Assembly (NCBI GenBank): GCA_963668365.1
Contig: OY764266.1
Coordinates: 3,596,001 to 3,660,000, forward strand
Source of the DNA: VXNE01 sp963668365
GTDB lineage: Bacteria; Pseudomonadota; Gammaproteobacteria; Pseudomonadales; Azotimanducaceae
DNA: 64,000 bases
Direction of reading: 5' to 3'
Numbering within the stretch: position 1 is the first letter of the stretch; each line of letters starts with the position of its first letter. Both the position numbers and the translations under genes were made by a program. The notes beneath the pieces were generated by a model that had not been told where the DNA came from, searched no databases, and saw nothing but the letters and a program-made list of their open reading frames with translations. Positions 17,253-26,500 of this stretch are shown here, piece after piece.

Positions 17253-18071
17253 ATGGATCTGGGATTGGCAGGCAAGCGGGGCCTGGTGGTTGGCGGCAGC
17301 CGCGGCATCGGCAAGGCGATCGCGCTTGAGCTCGCGCGCGAAGGCGTCGACCTTGCGATCAGCGCTCGGACCGAGCAGGAGCTTGAGCGGACGGCGCGCG
17401 AAATCTCGACCGCGACCGGACAGCGCGTATTGCCGATCCCCTGCGACGTCACGGACCGAGGCCACGTCGAAGCCGCAGTGGGTTCTGCCGCCCGGCAACT
17501 CGGGGGCCTGCAGATACTCATCAATAGCGGCTCCCGGCCCGGGGGCTCGCCCACGGCGACCGGTCGGATCGACACCATCGTCGACGAGGACTTTCTCGAC
17601 GACTTCGATGTCAAGTACATGGGCGCCTTGCGTTGCGCCCGGGCTGCGATCCCGCATCTCAAGGCCTCGGGCTGGGGCAGGATCGTCAACATCAGCGGCC
17701 TGAATGCACGCGTCGCCGGCAACATGAGCGGCGGCGCCAGGAACGTTTCCCTGGTGCACCAGACGCGCACGCTGGCGATGCAGTTGGGACGCGACGGGAT
17801 CACCGTCAACTGCATCCATCCCGGTGCCACCCGCACGGAACGCACCGCCGTGGCGCTGAAGGCGCGAGCCGAAAAGACAGGCCTTACCCCCGCCGAGGTG
17901 GAAGCGCGGGACTATGCGGCGGACAACCCGCGAAGCAACTCGATCGGGAGGATGGTGGACGCCGCCGAGATCGGCCATCTCGCGGTATTCCTCTGCTCGG
18001 ACAAGTCCTGGGCCATCAATGGCGAAGTCATCGCCGCCGACGGCGGCGGCAGCCGGTCGGTGTACTACTGA
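17253..18071 (+). CDS. Short-chain dehydrogenase-like protein with altered catalytic motif
   Basis: A 272-residue SDR-fold protein from ATG 17253 with GAGGAA ribosome binding site. The nucleotide-binding Gly motif GGSRGIGKAIALELA and the ILINSGSRPGG strand are present, as is the Ser-bearing segment NISG. Where canonical SDRs have YxxxK the sequence reads SGGARNVSLVHQTRTLA, so Tyr is replaced by Gly and Lys by Asn. Such divergent SDRs occur in other bacteria and either use other residues or are not classical reductases. The last nine codons lie in the 33-bp repeat that reappears at 20125, which marks the border of the inserted ATPase island. Confidence 0.85.
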   Translation: MDLGLAGKRGLVVGGSRGIGKAIALELAREGVDLAISARTEQELERTAREISTATGQRVLPIPCDVTDRGHVEAAVGSAARQLGGLQILINSGSRPGGSPTATGRIDTIVDEDFLDDFDVKYMGALRCARAAIPHLKASGWGRIVNISGLNARVAGNMSGGARNVSLVHQTRTLAMQLGRDGITVNCIHPGATRTERTAVALKARAEKTGLTPAEVEARDYAADNPRSNSIGRMVDAAEIGHLAVFLCSDKSWAINGEVIAADGGGSRSVYY

Positions 18072-18077
18072 TCCCCG
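18045..18077. repeat. Left 33-bp direct repeat (candidate attachment site) at SDR gene 3' end
   Basis: This copy covers the last nine codons and stop of the SDR gene and is identical over 33 bp to 20125-20157, exactly 2,080 bp away. After the perfect part, both copies continue into an imperfect dyad (TCGT...ACGA: CTCGTTTGAACGAG here, TCGTCAACGA at the right). The two repeats bracket exactly the two-gene island. This layout, a gene's 3' end duplicated and the gene kept intact, is typical of site-specific integration. Confidence 0.85.
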
Positions 18078-18124
18078 CCTCGTTTGAACGAGTCCTTACG
18101 GCAACCCATGCTACCGTCCGTTCG

Positions 18125-18769
18125 TTAGCGATTCTCAACTGCTGGCGGAAACCAGGATCGTAGCGTCTCCCTCATCTCGTTCAACGCGGGATCACTACAG
18201 TTGCGGGGATGTGATCCCCGCGCTATTCGGTCAAACAAGGTAGCCGAAAGGCGTGGCCGCCTGGTTGGCCGCGCATTCCGAATAGCCGTCCTCATTGCAC
18301 GCTTGGGATCCGGCGGTTTCGGCTCGTCGGCGGGCCAGAGCCCTCGGTCGCACAGCCAGGTTCTCAGTTCCTCGAAGTTCGAACCCCATCCAAGCGCTTC
18401 AGAGACATTACGGGAAGGTGCCCATACCCATGACTCAAGCTCGGGATCTATAACGACGACCTTACAACGGCCTGTCCAGCCATTCCGAGTCAAACCATCC
18501 TGGACAAGACTCTGTGTCTCAAGGCGGTTTGCGGTACTCCCACAACCATCCAGATCAAAAGCCACCAGCGCATGTCGACTGGAACTCAGGAAAGGCCGCA
18601 AGAACTCGACAGCTTGCACTCGACATCCTGGGTCACGCCCCGGGTGTATTCGGATTTCGTGCTTGACGGGCCGCGTGCCCAGCCTGTTGGGCTCGGTCAA
18701 TAGTCCCTGGAGGGCCTGTTCCATGTCGCGATCTGCGACCAGTGCGATCAGGTCCCTCTCGTCGCCCAT
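18125..18769 (-). CDS. TOPRIM-like partner of the island ATPase (MAD4-like)
   Basis: A 214-residue protein from ATG 18769, sharing one base with the ATPase stop (TGATG), so the two are translationally coupled. Visible motifs are LIALVADRDMEQALQGLL, a central HALVAFDLDGCGS with a DxD, and VVVIDPELESWVW. This acidic pattern resembles TOPRIM or DUF4276-like nuclease domains paired with OLD-family ATPases. From memory it is closest to proteins annotated as MAD4 of the methylation-associated defence system, but no methyltransferase or kinase of that system is present. Function is inferred only: probably the effector or nuclease half of an anti-phage pair. Confidence 0.6.
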   Translation of the reverse strand: MGDERDLIALVADRDMEQALQGLLTEPNRLGTRPVKHEIRIHPGRDPGCRVQAVEFLRPFLSSSRHALVAFDLDGCGSTANRLETQSLVQDGLTRNGWTGRCKVVVIDPELESWVWAPSRNVSEALGWGSNFEELRTWLCDRGLWPADEPKPPDPKRAMRTAIRNARPTRRPRLSATLFDRIARGSHPRNCSDPALNEMRETLRSWFPPAVENR

Positions 18770-20043
18770 CACCCTATGACCCCGGTAGCAAACAGCAGGT
18801 TGGTGTCCACGGCTTCGCCCTGCCAACCACGCAAGTGCGGGTGATCCACGCCATGCACGATGTCGGTAGCACCTTCGTCGTCCTTGGCAAAGCAGAGCGC
18901 TTCAATCGGATCGATCAATCGAAGGAAGGCAGGGGAGTGGGTGGCAACCAGTGTCTGGGAGTCATATATCGACGCTAAAGAGTCGTACACAGATTCCAAC
19001 GCCGAAGGATGAACCCCGTTTTCGGGCTCCTCAAGCAAGTAGAGGTAGCCTTGATCTTCCAGGTAGGGAATGAGCGTCAGCGCAAGAAACCGAAGCGTGC
19101 CGTCCGAAGCCATCCAGGACGGCACTTGCAGACCCGATTTGTACGTCATCACCAAGTGGGCATGTCGGTCATCGGGGCGTTCGACGATATTGATCGTCTC
19201 GACATCGGGCAGGCTGGTTTGTACATGTGCCAGCCAATCGGTGAAACTCGTCGGGTTGGCTTTCTTAAGGTTGGCAATCGCCCAAGGGAGGTTGGCGCCG
19301 TCAGGCGAAAAACCCTCTCTGCGTAGTGCGGGCGGGCTGGACCCGCGCATCTTTCCACCTTCGAGAAACAACCTCGTCACCTGCGTTTCCAGCATGCGTT
19401 TGACACGGGTAGCAACCGGGAACTTCTCTGGAGACTCGGGCAAGTTTCCCAATGCTGATCTGTGCGGCCCAAACGAGATGCTGACAGCCCATCCTTTCCC
19501 CGACTGCGGGGAAACCTCGATGCTGAAATTGTCCTTTCCTTCGCTGGACTTGCTGAGAATCGACCGAGCGCCACGACGGTAGCCTCCTATCAGAATCGAT
19601 TCAGCCGGCGGCATCGGGAGCGGAAACAACGACCGCTGTCTCGGTTCGCTCTCGCGCTCGGGCATCAGAACGGCCCGCTCCGCATTGATAGTGACCCTAT
19701 CCCCCACTTCGCCAATGCGAACTTCGTAGCGGAATACCCCAAAGCCCTTGTCCAGGGGCAGGCGCATCTTCAAGTCTTCCGGGATTTGGAACTCCACGGC
19801 CAACTCGAAGGCAGGGTGTTCCGAGGGTCTACCCCACACAAGGTCCTGAAAGTTGTCGGTGCGCTTGCGTACTGCCACCTCAACGCCTTCCCGCACCATA
19901 TCGCCGAGAAAGGCGACGACATCGAAAAGCGTGCTCTTGCCACTGGCATTCGGGCCAACGAGCACATGAAATTGGCCCAGCGACAGGTCGATATGACGCA
20001 AGCAACCGTAGTTCAACGCCTGGATGCGGCGAATCATCGGCAT
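18769..20043 (-). CDS. AAA/ABC-type ATPase (AAA_15/OLD-like; MAD3-like) of a putative defence pair
   Basis: A 424-residue SMC/OLD-type ATPase. Walker A is HVLVGPNASGKSTLFD near residues 27-42, the Walker B region is YLYLLEEPENGVHPSALE with catalytic Glu, followed by the switch His in LVATHSPAFLRL. The segment SWMASDGTLRFLALTLIPYL is the ABC signature region. No fused TOPRIM domain follows, so that activity is probably supplied by the coupled downstream gene, as in PARIS (AriA/AriB) or MADS (MAD3/MAD4). ATG 20043 was preferred over GTG 20049. Sample lines of this gene have about 55% GC against over 70% in the neighbouring SDR gene, which suggests transfer. Confidence 0.8.
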   Translation of the reverse strand: MPMIRRIQALNYGCLRHIDLSLGQFHVLVGPNASGKSTLFDVVAFLGDMVREGVEVAVRKRTDNFQDLVWGRPSEHPAFELAVEFQIPEDLKMRLPLDKGFGVFRYEVRIGEVGDRVTINAERAVLMPERESEPRQRSLFPLPMPPAESILIGGYRRGARSILSKSSEGKDNFSIEVSPQSGKGWAVSISFGPHRSALGNLPESPEKFPVATRVKRMLETQVTRLFLEGGKMRGSSPPALRREGFSPDGANLPWAIANLKKANPTSFTDWLAHVQTSLPDVETINIVERPDDRHAHLVMTYKSGLQVPSWMASDGTLRFLALTLIPYLEDQGYLYLLEEPENGVHPSALESVYDSLASIYDSQTLVATHSPAFLRLIDPIEALCFAKDDEGATDIVHGVDHPHLRGWQGEAVDTNLLFATGVIG

Positions 20044-20074
20044 GGCCACGTCTCTGTCAGCGGGATTGCCATTG

Positions 20075-20104
20075 ATTCTAGTGACAAATTCAGTTCCCCA
20101 GCAA
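20075..20104 (-). promoter_or_regulatory. Candidate promoter of the ATPase/partner pair
   Basis: On the minus strand TTGCTG (20104-20099) and TAGAAT (20080-20075) are separated by 18 bp and lie about 32 bp upstream of the ATPase start. The sequence is AT-rich compared with its surroundings and lies inside the right repeat, so the island carries its own promoter. Judged by eye only. Confidence 0.4.
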
Positions 20105-20124
20105 GGTGAGAATGTACCGAAGAT

Positions 20125-20157
20125 GGCGGCAGCCGGTCGGTGTACTACTGATCCCCG
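20125..20157. repeat. Right 33-bp direct repeat bounding the ATPase island
   Basis: Identical over 33 bp to the SDR gene 3' end at 18045-18077. Here it is not part of a gene; it lies 15 bp before the queF stop codon and is followed by the dyad-like TCGTCAACGA. If the 2,080 bp between repeat copies were removed, the SDR gene would end directly beside the 3' end of queF, the probable ancestral arrangement. Confidence 0.85.
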
Positions 20158-20172
20158 TCGTCAACGAGGGCG

Positions 20173-20958
20173 CTATTGTCTGGCGAGCCGGATCTGCGGC
20201 GCTGTGGACAGGTGCGTCGATCGAAACGGATTGATGTCGATGCCGCCGCGCCGCAGGAACCGGCCGTACACCGTCAACCGCTCGCAGGCGCATCGCGCCA
20301 TGATGTCGACGAATATCTGCTCGACAACTGTTTCGTGGAACGCGCGGTGGCGACGGTAGGAAACGAGATACCGCAGTAGTCTTCGGCGATCGATCTGCGG
20401 CCCCCGGTAGGTGACGAGTACCGACGCCCAGTCGGGCCACCCGGTGACCGGACAGAGGGAAGCGAACAGGTTCGTGTGCAATGTCTCTTCCACGACACGG
20501 GTCCCGCAGGCGTCATTCAGCACCGCCGCGTCGCGCTCGTAGGTCTCGATGGCGACCCGCTCGCGGTCGAGAGACTGTCCCGGCGGGCAAGCGGGCGGAA
20601 CTGCGTCGTTCGGTTCTGCCAAAGATATGTCCGCGGCAGCCCCGCAAAGTCCACTCAGATCTTCCCGGATCAGCGAGAGGATGTCCGCACCCTTGGGCAA
20701 CGTCGTCTGGGAGAAAGCGTTGAGGTAGAGCTTCAGGGACTTGCTCTCAACGGTCGCGGGCGCGGTGCTCGGCACCCTGATCTGCAGCGTCCCGACGGCC
20801 GGAACGCCTCCCTCCGTCAACCAGGACAGTTCGTAGCAGTTCCAGAGGTCCTCTCCGACGAAGGGCAGAGGCGCCGCGGCGAGGCCCAATGCCCGTCGCT
20901 GCTCCGAGCGATCGACAGGAATCAGGAGCGCGGGAGTCGATGTGCCAGCGCATGGCAT
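20173..20958 (-). CDS. queF: NADPH-dependent 7-cyano-7-deazaguanine reductase QueF
   Basis: A 261-residue bimodular (type II) QueF, which reduces preQ0 to preQ1 in queuosine biosynthesis. The QueF signature ESKSLKLYLNAFSQT is near residues 72-86, the catalytic Cys lies in NLFASLCPVTGWPDWA, and VSYRRHRAFHETVVEQIFVD and GRFLRRGGIDINPFRS close the C-terminal fold. A TGA in frame shortly upstream fixes the start near ATG 20958, so the N-terminus is about 15 residues shorter than in the E. coli protein. It lies 15 bp downstream of the RND adaptor gene and may be co-transcribed. No other queuosine gene is in the window. Confidence 0.92.
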   Translation of the reverse strand: MPCAGTSTPALLIPVDRSEQRRALGLAAAPLPFVGEDLWNCYELSWLTEGGVPAVGTLQIRVPSTAPATVESKSLKLYLNAFSQTTLPKGADILSLIREDLSGLCGAAADISLAEPNDAVPPACPPGQSLDRERVAIETYERDAAVLNDACGTRVVEETLHTNLFASLCPVTGWPDWASVLVTYRGPQIDRRRLLRYLVSYRRHRAFHETVVEQIFVDIMARCACERLTVYGRFLRRGGIDINPFRSTHLSTAPQIRLARQ

Positions 20959-20973
20959 CGCCGGGAGCTGTCG

Positions 20974-22140
20974 TCACACGTCCGGGCTAGCCGTCACCAC
21001 CGGCAGGCCTCGGCGCGCTCCGGGCACGGCGCCGATGACGACGCCGTCCGCGTAATCGAAAGCATCCACCACGATACCGGGGCCTTGCCGCCCGCGGACC
21101 GTTGGACGCACGACCTCAAGTCGGTCTCCATCGACGATCCATACCTCGGCGCCCACCTGCTCCGCCGCTTCCGGCAGGGTATAGGTATTCGGAAGCCGAG
21201 GGCCGGCGATCTCCACGTCGACGAAGGTCCCCGGCGGCAAGGCGGGCGCTTCCTCGAAGGAGAGGAACAGGCTCGCGAAACGCGTCCGCGCGTCGAGTTC
21301 GGACGAAACCCGTTCCACTACCGCCGACAACACTTCGCCGTTGGCGCGAACCGTCGCGCGGCGCCCGGCGACAGGCGAAATGCGGCGCAGGTCATCCTGG
21401 CTGATGAAACCCACCGCTTCCACCGCATCGAGGGCAAACGCCTTGCCGAACGGTTGCCCCTTGGTCAAGACCTGCCCGACTTCCGCGGCCGCCTCGGTCA
21501 CGCGACCGGAGAACGGCAGGGAGAAATGGGTGCGGGACAGTTCCAGCGCGGCCACCTTGGAGCGCGCCAGGGCAGAGGCGAGCCGCGCCCTGGCCTGTTC
21601 GATCTGCGGCACTCGCGCGACGAGCGGCGGCACCGCTTCGCGCGGATGCAGGATGGCATAGTTCGAACGCGCGGCATCGCCTTCCGCCCGCTGCAGCCTG
21701 AGCGTCGACTCGGCCGACGCGACGTCGGCCAGCGCCTGCTCGACCGCCAGTTCGAAGTCGCTGGTCTCGATGACAAGCAATTCCTCGTCCGCGGCAAACG
21801 ATCCTCCGGCTCTCAGGTTCGGCGAGACTGTCGCCACGCGGCCGGTGATCTGCGGTGTCAACGCGACGTGGTTGCGGACGTTGATCGACCCTGTCGTGAC
21901 AACCCTGAGGGCCGTCGTTTCCAGAACGGGCCGAATCACTCGCACCACCGGCGGCGGCACGGATCGATCGAGTCCCGCCAACCCCTCGGCACCCAGCACG
22001 TCCTCTTTCGACGGCGCCCGCGTAAAAACCAGGGCGGCGATGACCACCGCCGCCACGGCGAGTATCTGGATCGGGCCGACAACGCGAAAACGACGGCCCT
22101 CGGACCGCCGCCGGTCGAACATGCTCTCGGGCAAACGCAT
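20974..22140 (-). CDS. RND efflux periplasmic adaptor (HlyD/MFP family)
   Basis: A 388-residue membrane fusion protein. An N-terminal TM anchor (IQILAVAAVVIAALVFT) is followed by the lipoyl half-motif around VALTPQITGRVATVSPNL, an alpha-hairpin (residues about 140-200) and the second lipoyl half around FSLPFSGRVTEAAAEVGQ. Beta-barrel and membrane-proximal domains follow. It is the adaptor expected for the HAE1-type pump at 23530-26706, which lies on the same strand but is separated from it by a plus-strand gene. No outer-membrane channel gene is nearby. Confidence 0.85.
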   Translation of the reverse strand: MRLPESMFDRRRSEGRRFRVVGPIQILAVAAVVIAALVFTRAPSKEDVLGAEGLAGLDRSVPPPVVRVIRPVLETTALRVVTTGSINVRNHVALTPQITGRVATVSPNLRAGGSFAADEELLVIETSDFELAVEQALADVASAESTLRLQRAEGDAARSNYAILHPREAVPPLVARVPQIEQARARLASALARSKVAALELSRTHFSLPFSGRVTEAAAEVGQVLTKGQPFGKAFALDAVEAVGFISQDDLRRISPVAGRRATVRANGEVLSAVVERVSSELDARTRFASLFLSFEEAPALPPGTFVDVEIAGPRLPNTYTLPEAAEQVGAEVWIVDGDRLEVVRPTVRGRQGPGIVVDAFDYADGVVIGAVPGARRGLPVVTASPDV

Positions 22141-22295
22141 TGGCCATCCGCGCGCGCAGCAAAACGGTGCGGATTATGGCAACCTTCGAAACCCAACCCA
22201 AGCAGAGATCACGGCCCCAAGGTCCGCCGGGTCTCGACATGGAGACGGCGACCCGGCCAGGTGTGCCCGGCCTCCGGCCTACTGGGGACACCGCC

Positions 22296-23498
22296 ATGAC
22301 AGACCGTCCGACCATACCCGGCAGCCGCAACGCCATCACCATCGACTGGATGCAGCAGGCGCTGACGGCGGGAGGCGCCGTCGACATTCCTCCGATCAAG
22401 GCCCTGGATGTCGAACAGATCGGCGTCGGCGTCGGCCTGCTCGCCGATATCCTGCGCTGTCACCTCACCTATCGGGACGGCGTCGGCAAGTCCCCCGGCG
22501 AGGAGACAACGGCGCCTGGTTCGGTCATCGTCAAGCTGCCCAGTTCAGAACCGAAGAGCCGGCGCCTGTGCAAGCGGTTCGATCTGTACAAGCGGGAGTA
22601 CGACTATTACGACCGCCTCGCAGCCCACGTTCCGCTACGGACGCCGACGCTGCTATACGGCGACTTCGAGGCGCGAAGCCATCGGTTCGTCCTCGTGCTC
22701 GAAGACCTGGGCGCGATGAAAGCCGCGGACCAGATCGTCGGCGCGTCGGCGCGGCAGGCAAGACGCGCCGTACGCGGAATTGCCGAGCTGCATGGGCACT
22801 ACTGGAGCAGGGCCGATCACCCGGACCTGTCGGGCGCTCGAAAAGAGCTAAGCGCGAAGTACAGGCCCTTGGTGCAAACCGTCTATATGGCCAACCTCTT
22901 GAAGACAGTGCGCCTTTTCAGCCGGATACTCTCGACGGAGACCCGGCGGATCGTCGAGTCCTATGGACCGCGCGTGGCCGAGCACTTGGGCATCCTCGCC
23001 GCCAGCCCCATGACCTTCACTCACGGGGACTATCGCCTCGACAACATGTTCTTCGGAGACAACGAGGACTTCGCCGTCATCGACTGGCAGATCAGCGCGA
23101 TCCACAGCGGACTGTACGACGTGGCGTATTTTCTGGCGACGAGCGTCACGAGCGACGTTCGCCGCCAGGTGGAGCGCGAAGCGGTCATGGAGTACCACGA
23201 AATCGTTCGCGGCATGGGGGCGGGCGACTTCACGTTCGAGGAATGCTGGGGACTGTACCGCAGCAATGTCCTGGGGCGCCTCATCACGGCCGTCATCGCA
23301 TGCGGCGGACTGGACCTGAACGACAAGCGGAGCTACGAGCTGACCGAGATCAGCCTGAAGCGAACCCTGGCGGCCATAGAGGACATGGACGCCGGCGAAC
23401 TGATTCCGCGCCGCCGCCCGATTCTGGTCCCCGCCGGCTTTTTCTCCGGCGTTTCAAAGGGCGCGTACAACATCTGCAAGGCCCTGAACCGGGCCTGA
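22296..23498 (+). CDS. Aminoglycoside/ecdysteroid-kinase-like phosphotransferase
   Basis: A 400-residue protein of the protein-kinase-like fold, from ATG 22296. The N lobe has SVIVKLPSSEPKSRRLCKRF (Lys for ATP) and VLVLEDLGAMKAAD; the catalytic loop is MTFTHGDYRLDNMFFG (HGDxxxxN) and the metal Asp lies in FAVIDWQ. It resembles EcKinase/DUF1679-like or APH enzymes, which phosphorylate small hydroxyl compounds; the true substrate is unknown. It stands alone on the plus strand between the two halves of an RND system. In-frame starts further upstream exist but the added sequence is low-complexity. Confidence 0.8.
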   Translation: MTDRPTIPGSRNAITIDWMQQALTAGGAVDIPPIKALDVEQIGVGVGLLADILRCHLTYRDGVGKSPGEETTAPGSVIVKLPSSEPKSRRLCKRFDLYKREYDYYDRLAAHVPLRTPTLLYGDFEARSHRFVLVLEDLGAMKAADQIVGASARQARRAVRGIAELHGHYWSRADHPDLSGARKELSAKYRPLVQTVYMANLLKTVRLFSRILSTETRRIVESYGPRVAEHLGILAASPMTFTHGDYRLDNMFFGDNEDFAVIDWQISAIHSGLYDVAYFLATSVTSDVRRQVEREAVMEYHEIVRGMGAGDFTFEECWGLYRSNVLGRLITAVIACGGLDLNDKRSYELTEISLKRTLAAIEDMDAGELIPRRRPILVPAGFFSGVSKGAYNICKALNRA

Positions 23499-23529
23499 AG
23501 ACTCCTGCTCCCGCTGCCGCAATCCTCCG

Positions 23530-26500
23530 CTACGAGGCGGCGGAACCCTCTGCGGGGGCACGTTGCGTTCGTGCGGGCGCGCGGCGGAAATCTTCGCGCA
23601 CGATGACCAGCGCCGGCACGAGAAACAGGATGACGACGCTCGCAAACACGATTCCCGTCGCCAGGCTTACCGCCATCGGGATCAGGAACTGCGCCTGGGT
23701 GCTGGTCTCGAACAGCATCGGCGTCAAGCCGAGGGCGGTCGTCGCGGTGGTCAGGAAAACGGCGCGAAAACGCAGTCGCGCGGCGGTCACCACCGCTTCG
23801 ATCGCCGATGCCCCGGTTTCCCGGCGCAGCCTGTTGTAGCGGTCGACCAGCACCAGCGAGTCGTTCACCACCACGCCGGCGAGCGCCACCATGCCGAAGA
23901 TCGATATGAACGACAGATCGTAGCCCAGGAGGAAATGGCCGATCAGCGCGCCCGCCGCGCCGAACGGGACCGCCGCCAGGATGATGAAGGGCTGAACGTA
24001 GCTTCGAAGCTGCGATGCCAGCAAGGCAAAGATCACCATCAGCGCCACGAGGGCCAGGTATCCCAGCGCGCCCAGGTCGCGGGACTGTTCCATGCCGAAA
24101 CCCGCCTGCGCGACCTGCAATCCCGGATAGCGGCTCACCAGGTCGGGCAGCGCATCCTGCTGAATGCTGGCATTCACCTCCGTCGGCGTCGCCATTGCAG
24201 TATCCACTTCAGCCGTAACGGTAACGACGCGCAGGCCGTTGACCCGATCGATGGACGAGTAGCCTCGGGACTCGGTGACGCGCGCAACCGCCGAGAGGGG
24301 CGCTTCGGCACCGTCGGCCAGGCGTACCCTGACATTGAAGAAGTCCTGCGCGCTTTGGCGTTGCTCCGGGGGATACCGCACCATGACCTTGAGCTCCTGG
24401 CGTCCGCGCTGGATCCGGTGCACTTCGGCGCCGAAGAAGTTGCCGCGCAGTTGCCGCGCGATATCGGCCTGGGTGAGTCCGGCCGCCTCGCCGGCGGGTG
24501 TCAGCTCAATGTCGTACTGGCGCTTGCCCGGACTGTCGGAGTCCTGAATCTCGTACATTGACGGATAGCGTCGATAGGCTTCCTTGAGGTCGTCCACCGC
24601 CGCCGAGAGCGTCGCGTCGTCGTGGTGGGCCAGTTCGTATTCCACGTCCGCCCCGCCGGGGCCGGCAAACTCCGCCGAGAACGTCAACCTTTCCGCGCCG
24701 GGCACGTCGCCCGCCTTCACTCGCCACAGGCGTTCCAGTTCCGTCGCCGCCAGCGTGCGCAGCGGCTCGCGATGCAGTTGCACCTGGACCGTGGCGATGT
24801 GGCTCGCGATCCGCATCGCCTCGGTCCCGCCCGGGCCGGTGAACTCTCCCGCCCGGCCGCCGACGGTAACGCTCAGCGCGCGCATCGACGTTCCGCCCAC
24901 GTCCTCGTTGACGGCATGTGCGGCGGCGGCGATCTTTTCCGCGGCCGCGCGCGTCGCCGCGAATGGCGTTCCCACCGGGAACTCGATGTCCGCCCGCATG
25001 CCGTCGGATTCCAGCGTCGGAAAGAACAGGAACCTCACTGTCCCGCTCAGCATCAGCGACGCCGCCACGGCAAGCAGCACCATCCCGCCGAGCAGCGTCA
25101 GGTAGCGATGGCGGACAGCGGTTTCGATGACGGGCACGAGCCGATTGTCGCGAAAGCGCCGCACCGCGCCGGCCACCGCCGCCTGAAACGCGTCGAGCGG
25201 CCATCGGCTCCAGGTTCCCGGATGGGCCAGGTGCGCGGGCAGGATGAAGAACGCCTCGATGAGAGACATGGCAAGCACGGTCACCACAACCAGCGGCACC
25301 ACGCCGAGAATCTGACCGAAGGTTCCGGTGACGAACGCCAGCGGAGCGAACGCGGCCATCGTCGTCAGAACGCCCACGAGCACCGGACTCCGCACTCCGT
25401 GCGTGCCCGCGATGGACGCCTGGGGTCCGACATTGCCCGCGTCCCATTGGGAGGAGATGTTCTCCCCCACCACCACCGCGTCGTCGACGACGATGCCGAT
25501 CACCATGATCAGGGCGAACAGCGACACCATGTTGATATTGACGTCGAGAAAGTCGAAAAACAGGAACGCGCCGAGAAACGAGATCGGCACGCCCATCGCC
25601 ACCCACAGCGCCAGCCGCAGGTCGAGCATGACGACCAGGAACAGGAAAACCAGTGTAAAGCCGAGCAACCCGTTCCGTACGAGAAGGCTGATCCGGTCCT
25701 TGAGGATCTCGGTCTGGTCTTCCCACACCGCCACATCGATGCCGGGGGGCGGCCGATAGCCTGCGAGCAGTCCCTTGATGTCCTCCGCGATGACAAGCGC
25801 ATCCTCGGCTTCGGACTTCTTTACCTGCACGAACACGCTCTGCCGGCCGTTGTACTCGTGGATGAGATCCACATCGGCGAAGCCGTCGCGGATGTTGGCA
25901 ACGTCCCGCAGGCGGAGCACCGCCCCATCCGGCGCCGAGCGAACGACGATGTCCTCGAATTCCTCGCCCCGCTCCCGCTTGGCGTTGGTGCGCAACAGCA
26001 GATCGCCACCCTCGGTACGCAATTCGCCCGACGACAGGTTGAGTGACGCTTGACCCACCGCCCGCGCCACCTGTTCGATGCTCAGGCCGTATCGGCGCAA
26101 CGCCTCCTCGCGCACCTCGATGGAAATCTCGTAGTCGCGGGTTCCCGCGAGCGAAACGAGCGAGACCGACGGCAGCGCGAGCAGTTCCTCCTCCAGCAGT
26201 TCGGCGCCCCGCCGCAGTTCCGCTTCCGACAGCTCGGATGACACCACCATGGTCATGACGTCGCTGACGGTCTCCGCGCGAACGACGCTGGGCTGTTCCG
26301 CGTCCTCCGGCGGAAAGTCCGAAATCCGCTGCACGGCCGACTCGACATCGTCGTGGACGCGCGCCGCGTCGATGAAGTCCTTCAGTTCGACGGTCACCGT
26401 GCCGACATTCTCGGAGGCCTTGGAAAGGACGCGATCAACGCCGTCTATCCCGAATACCGCCTCCTCCACGCGTCGGGTGATGCCCTCCTCCACCTCGGTC

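Noticed and set aside
20476..22299. 607-codon plus-strand frame opposite queF and the RND adaptor
   Set aside because: Low-complexity Arg/His-rich translation; both opposite-strand genes are convincing.
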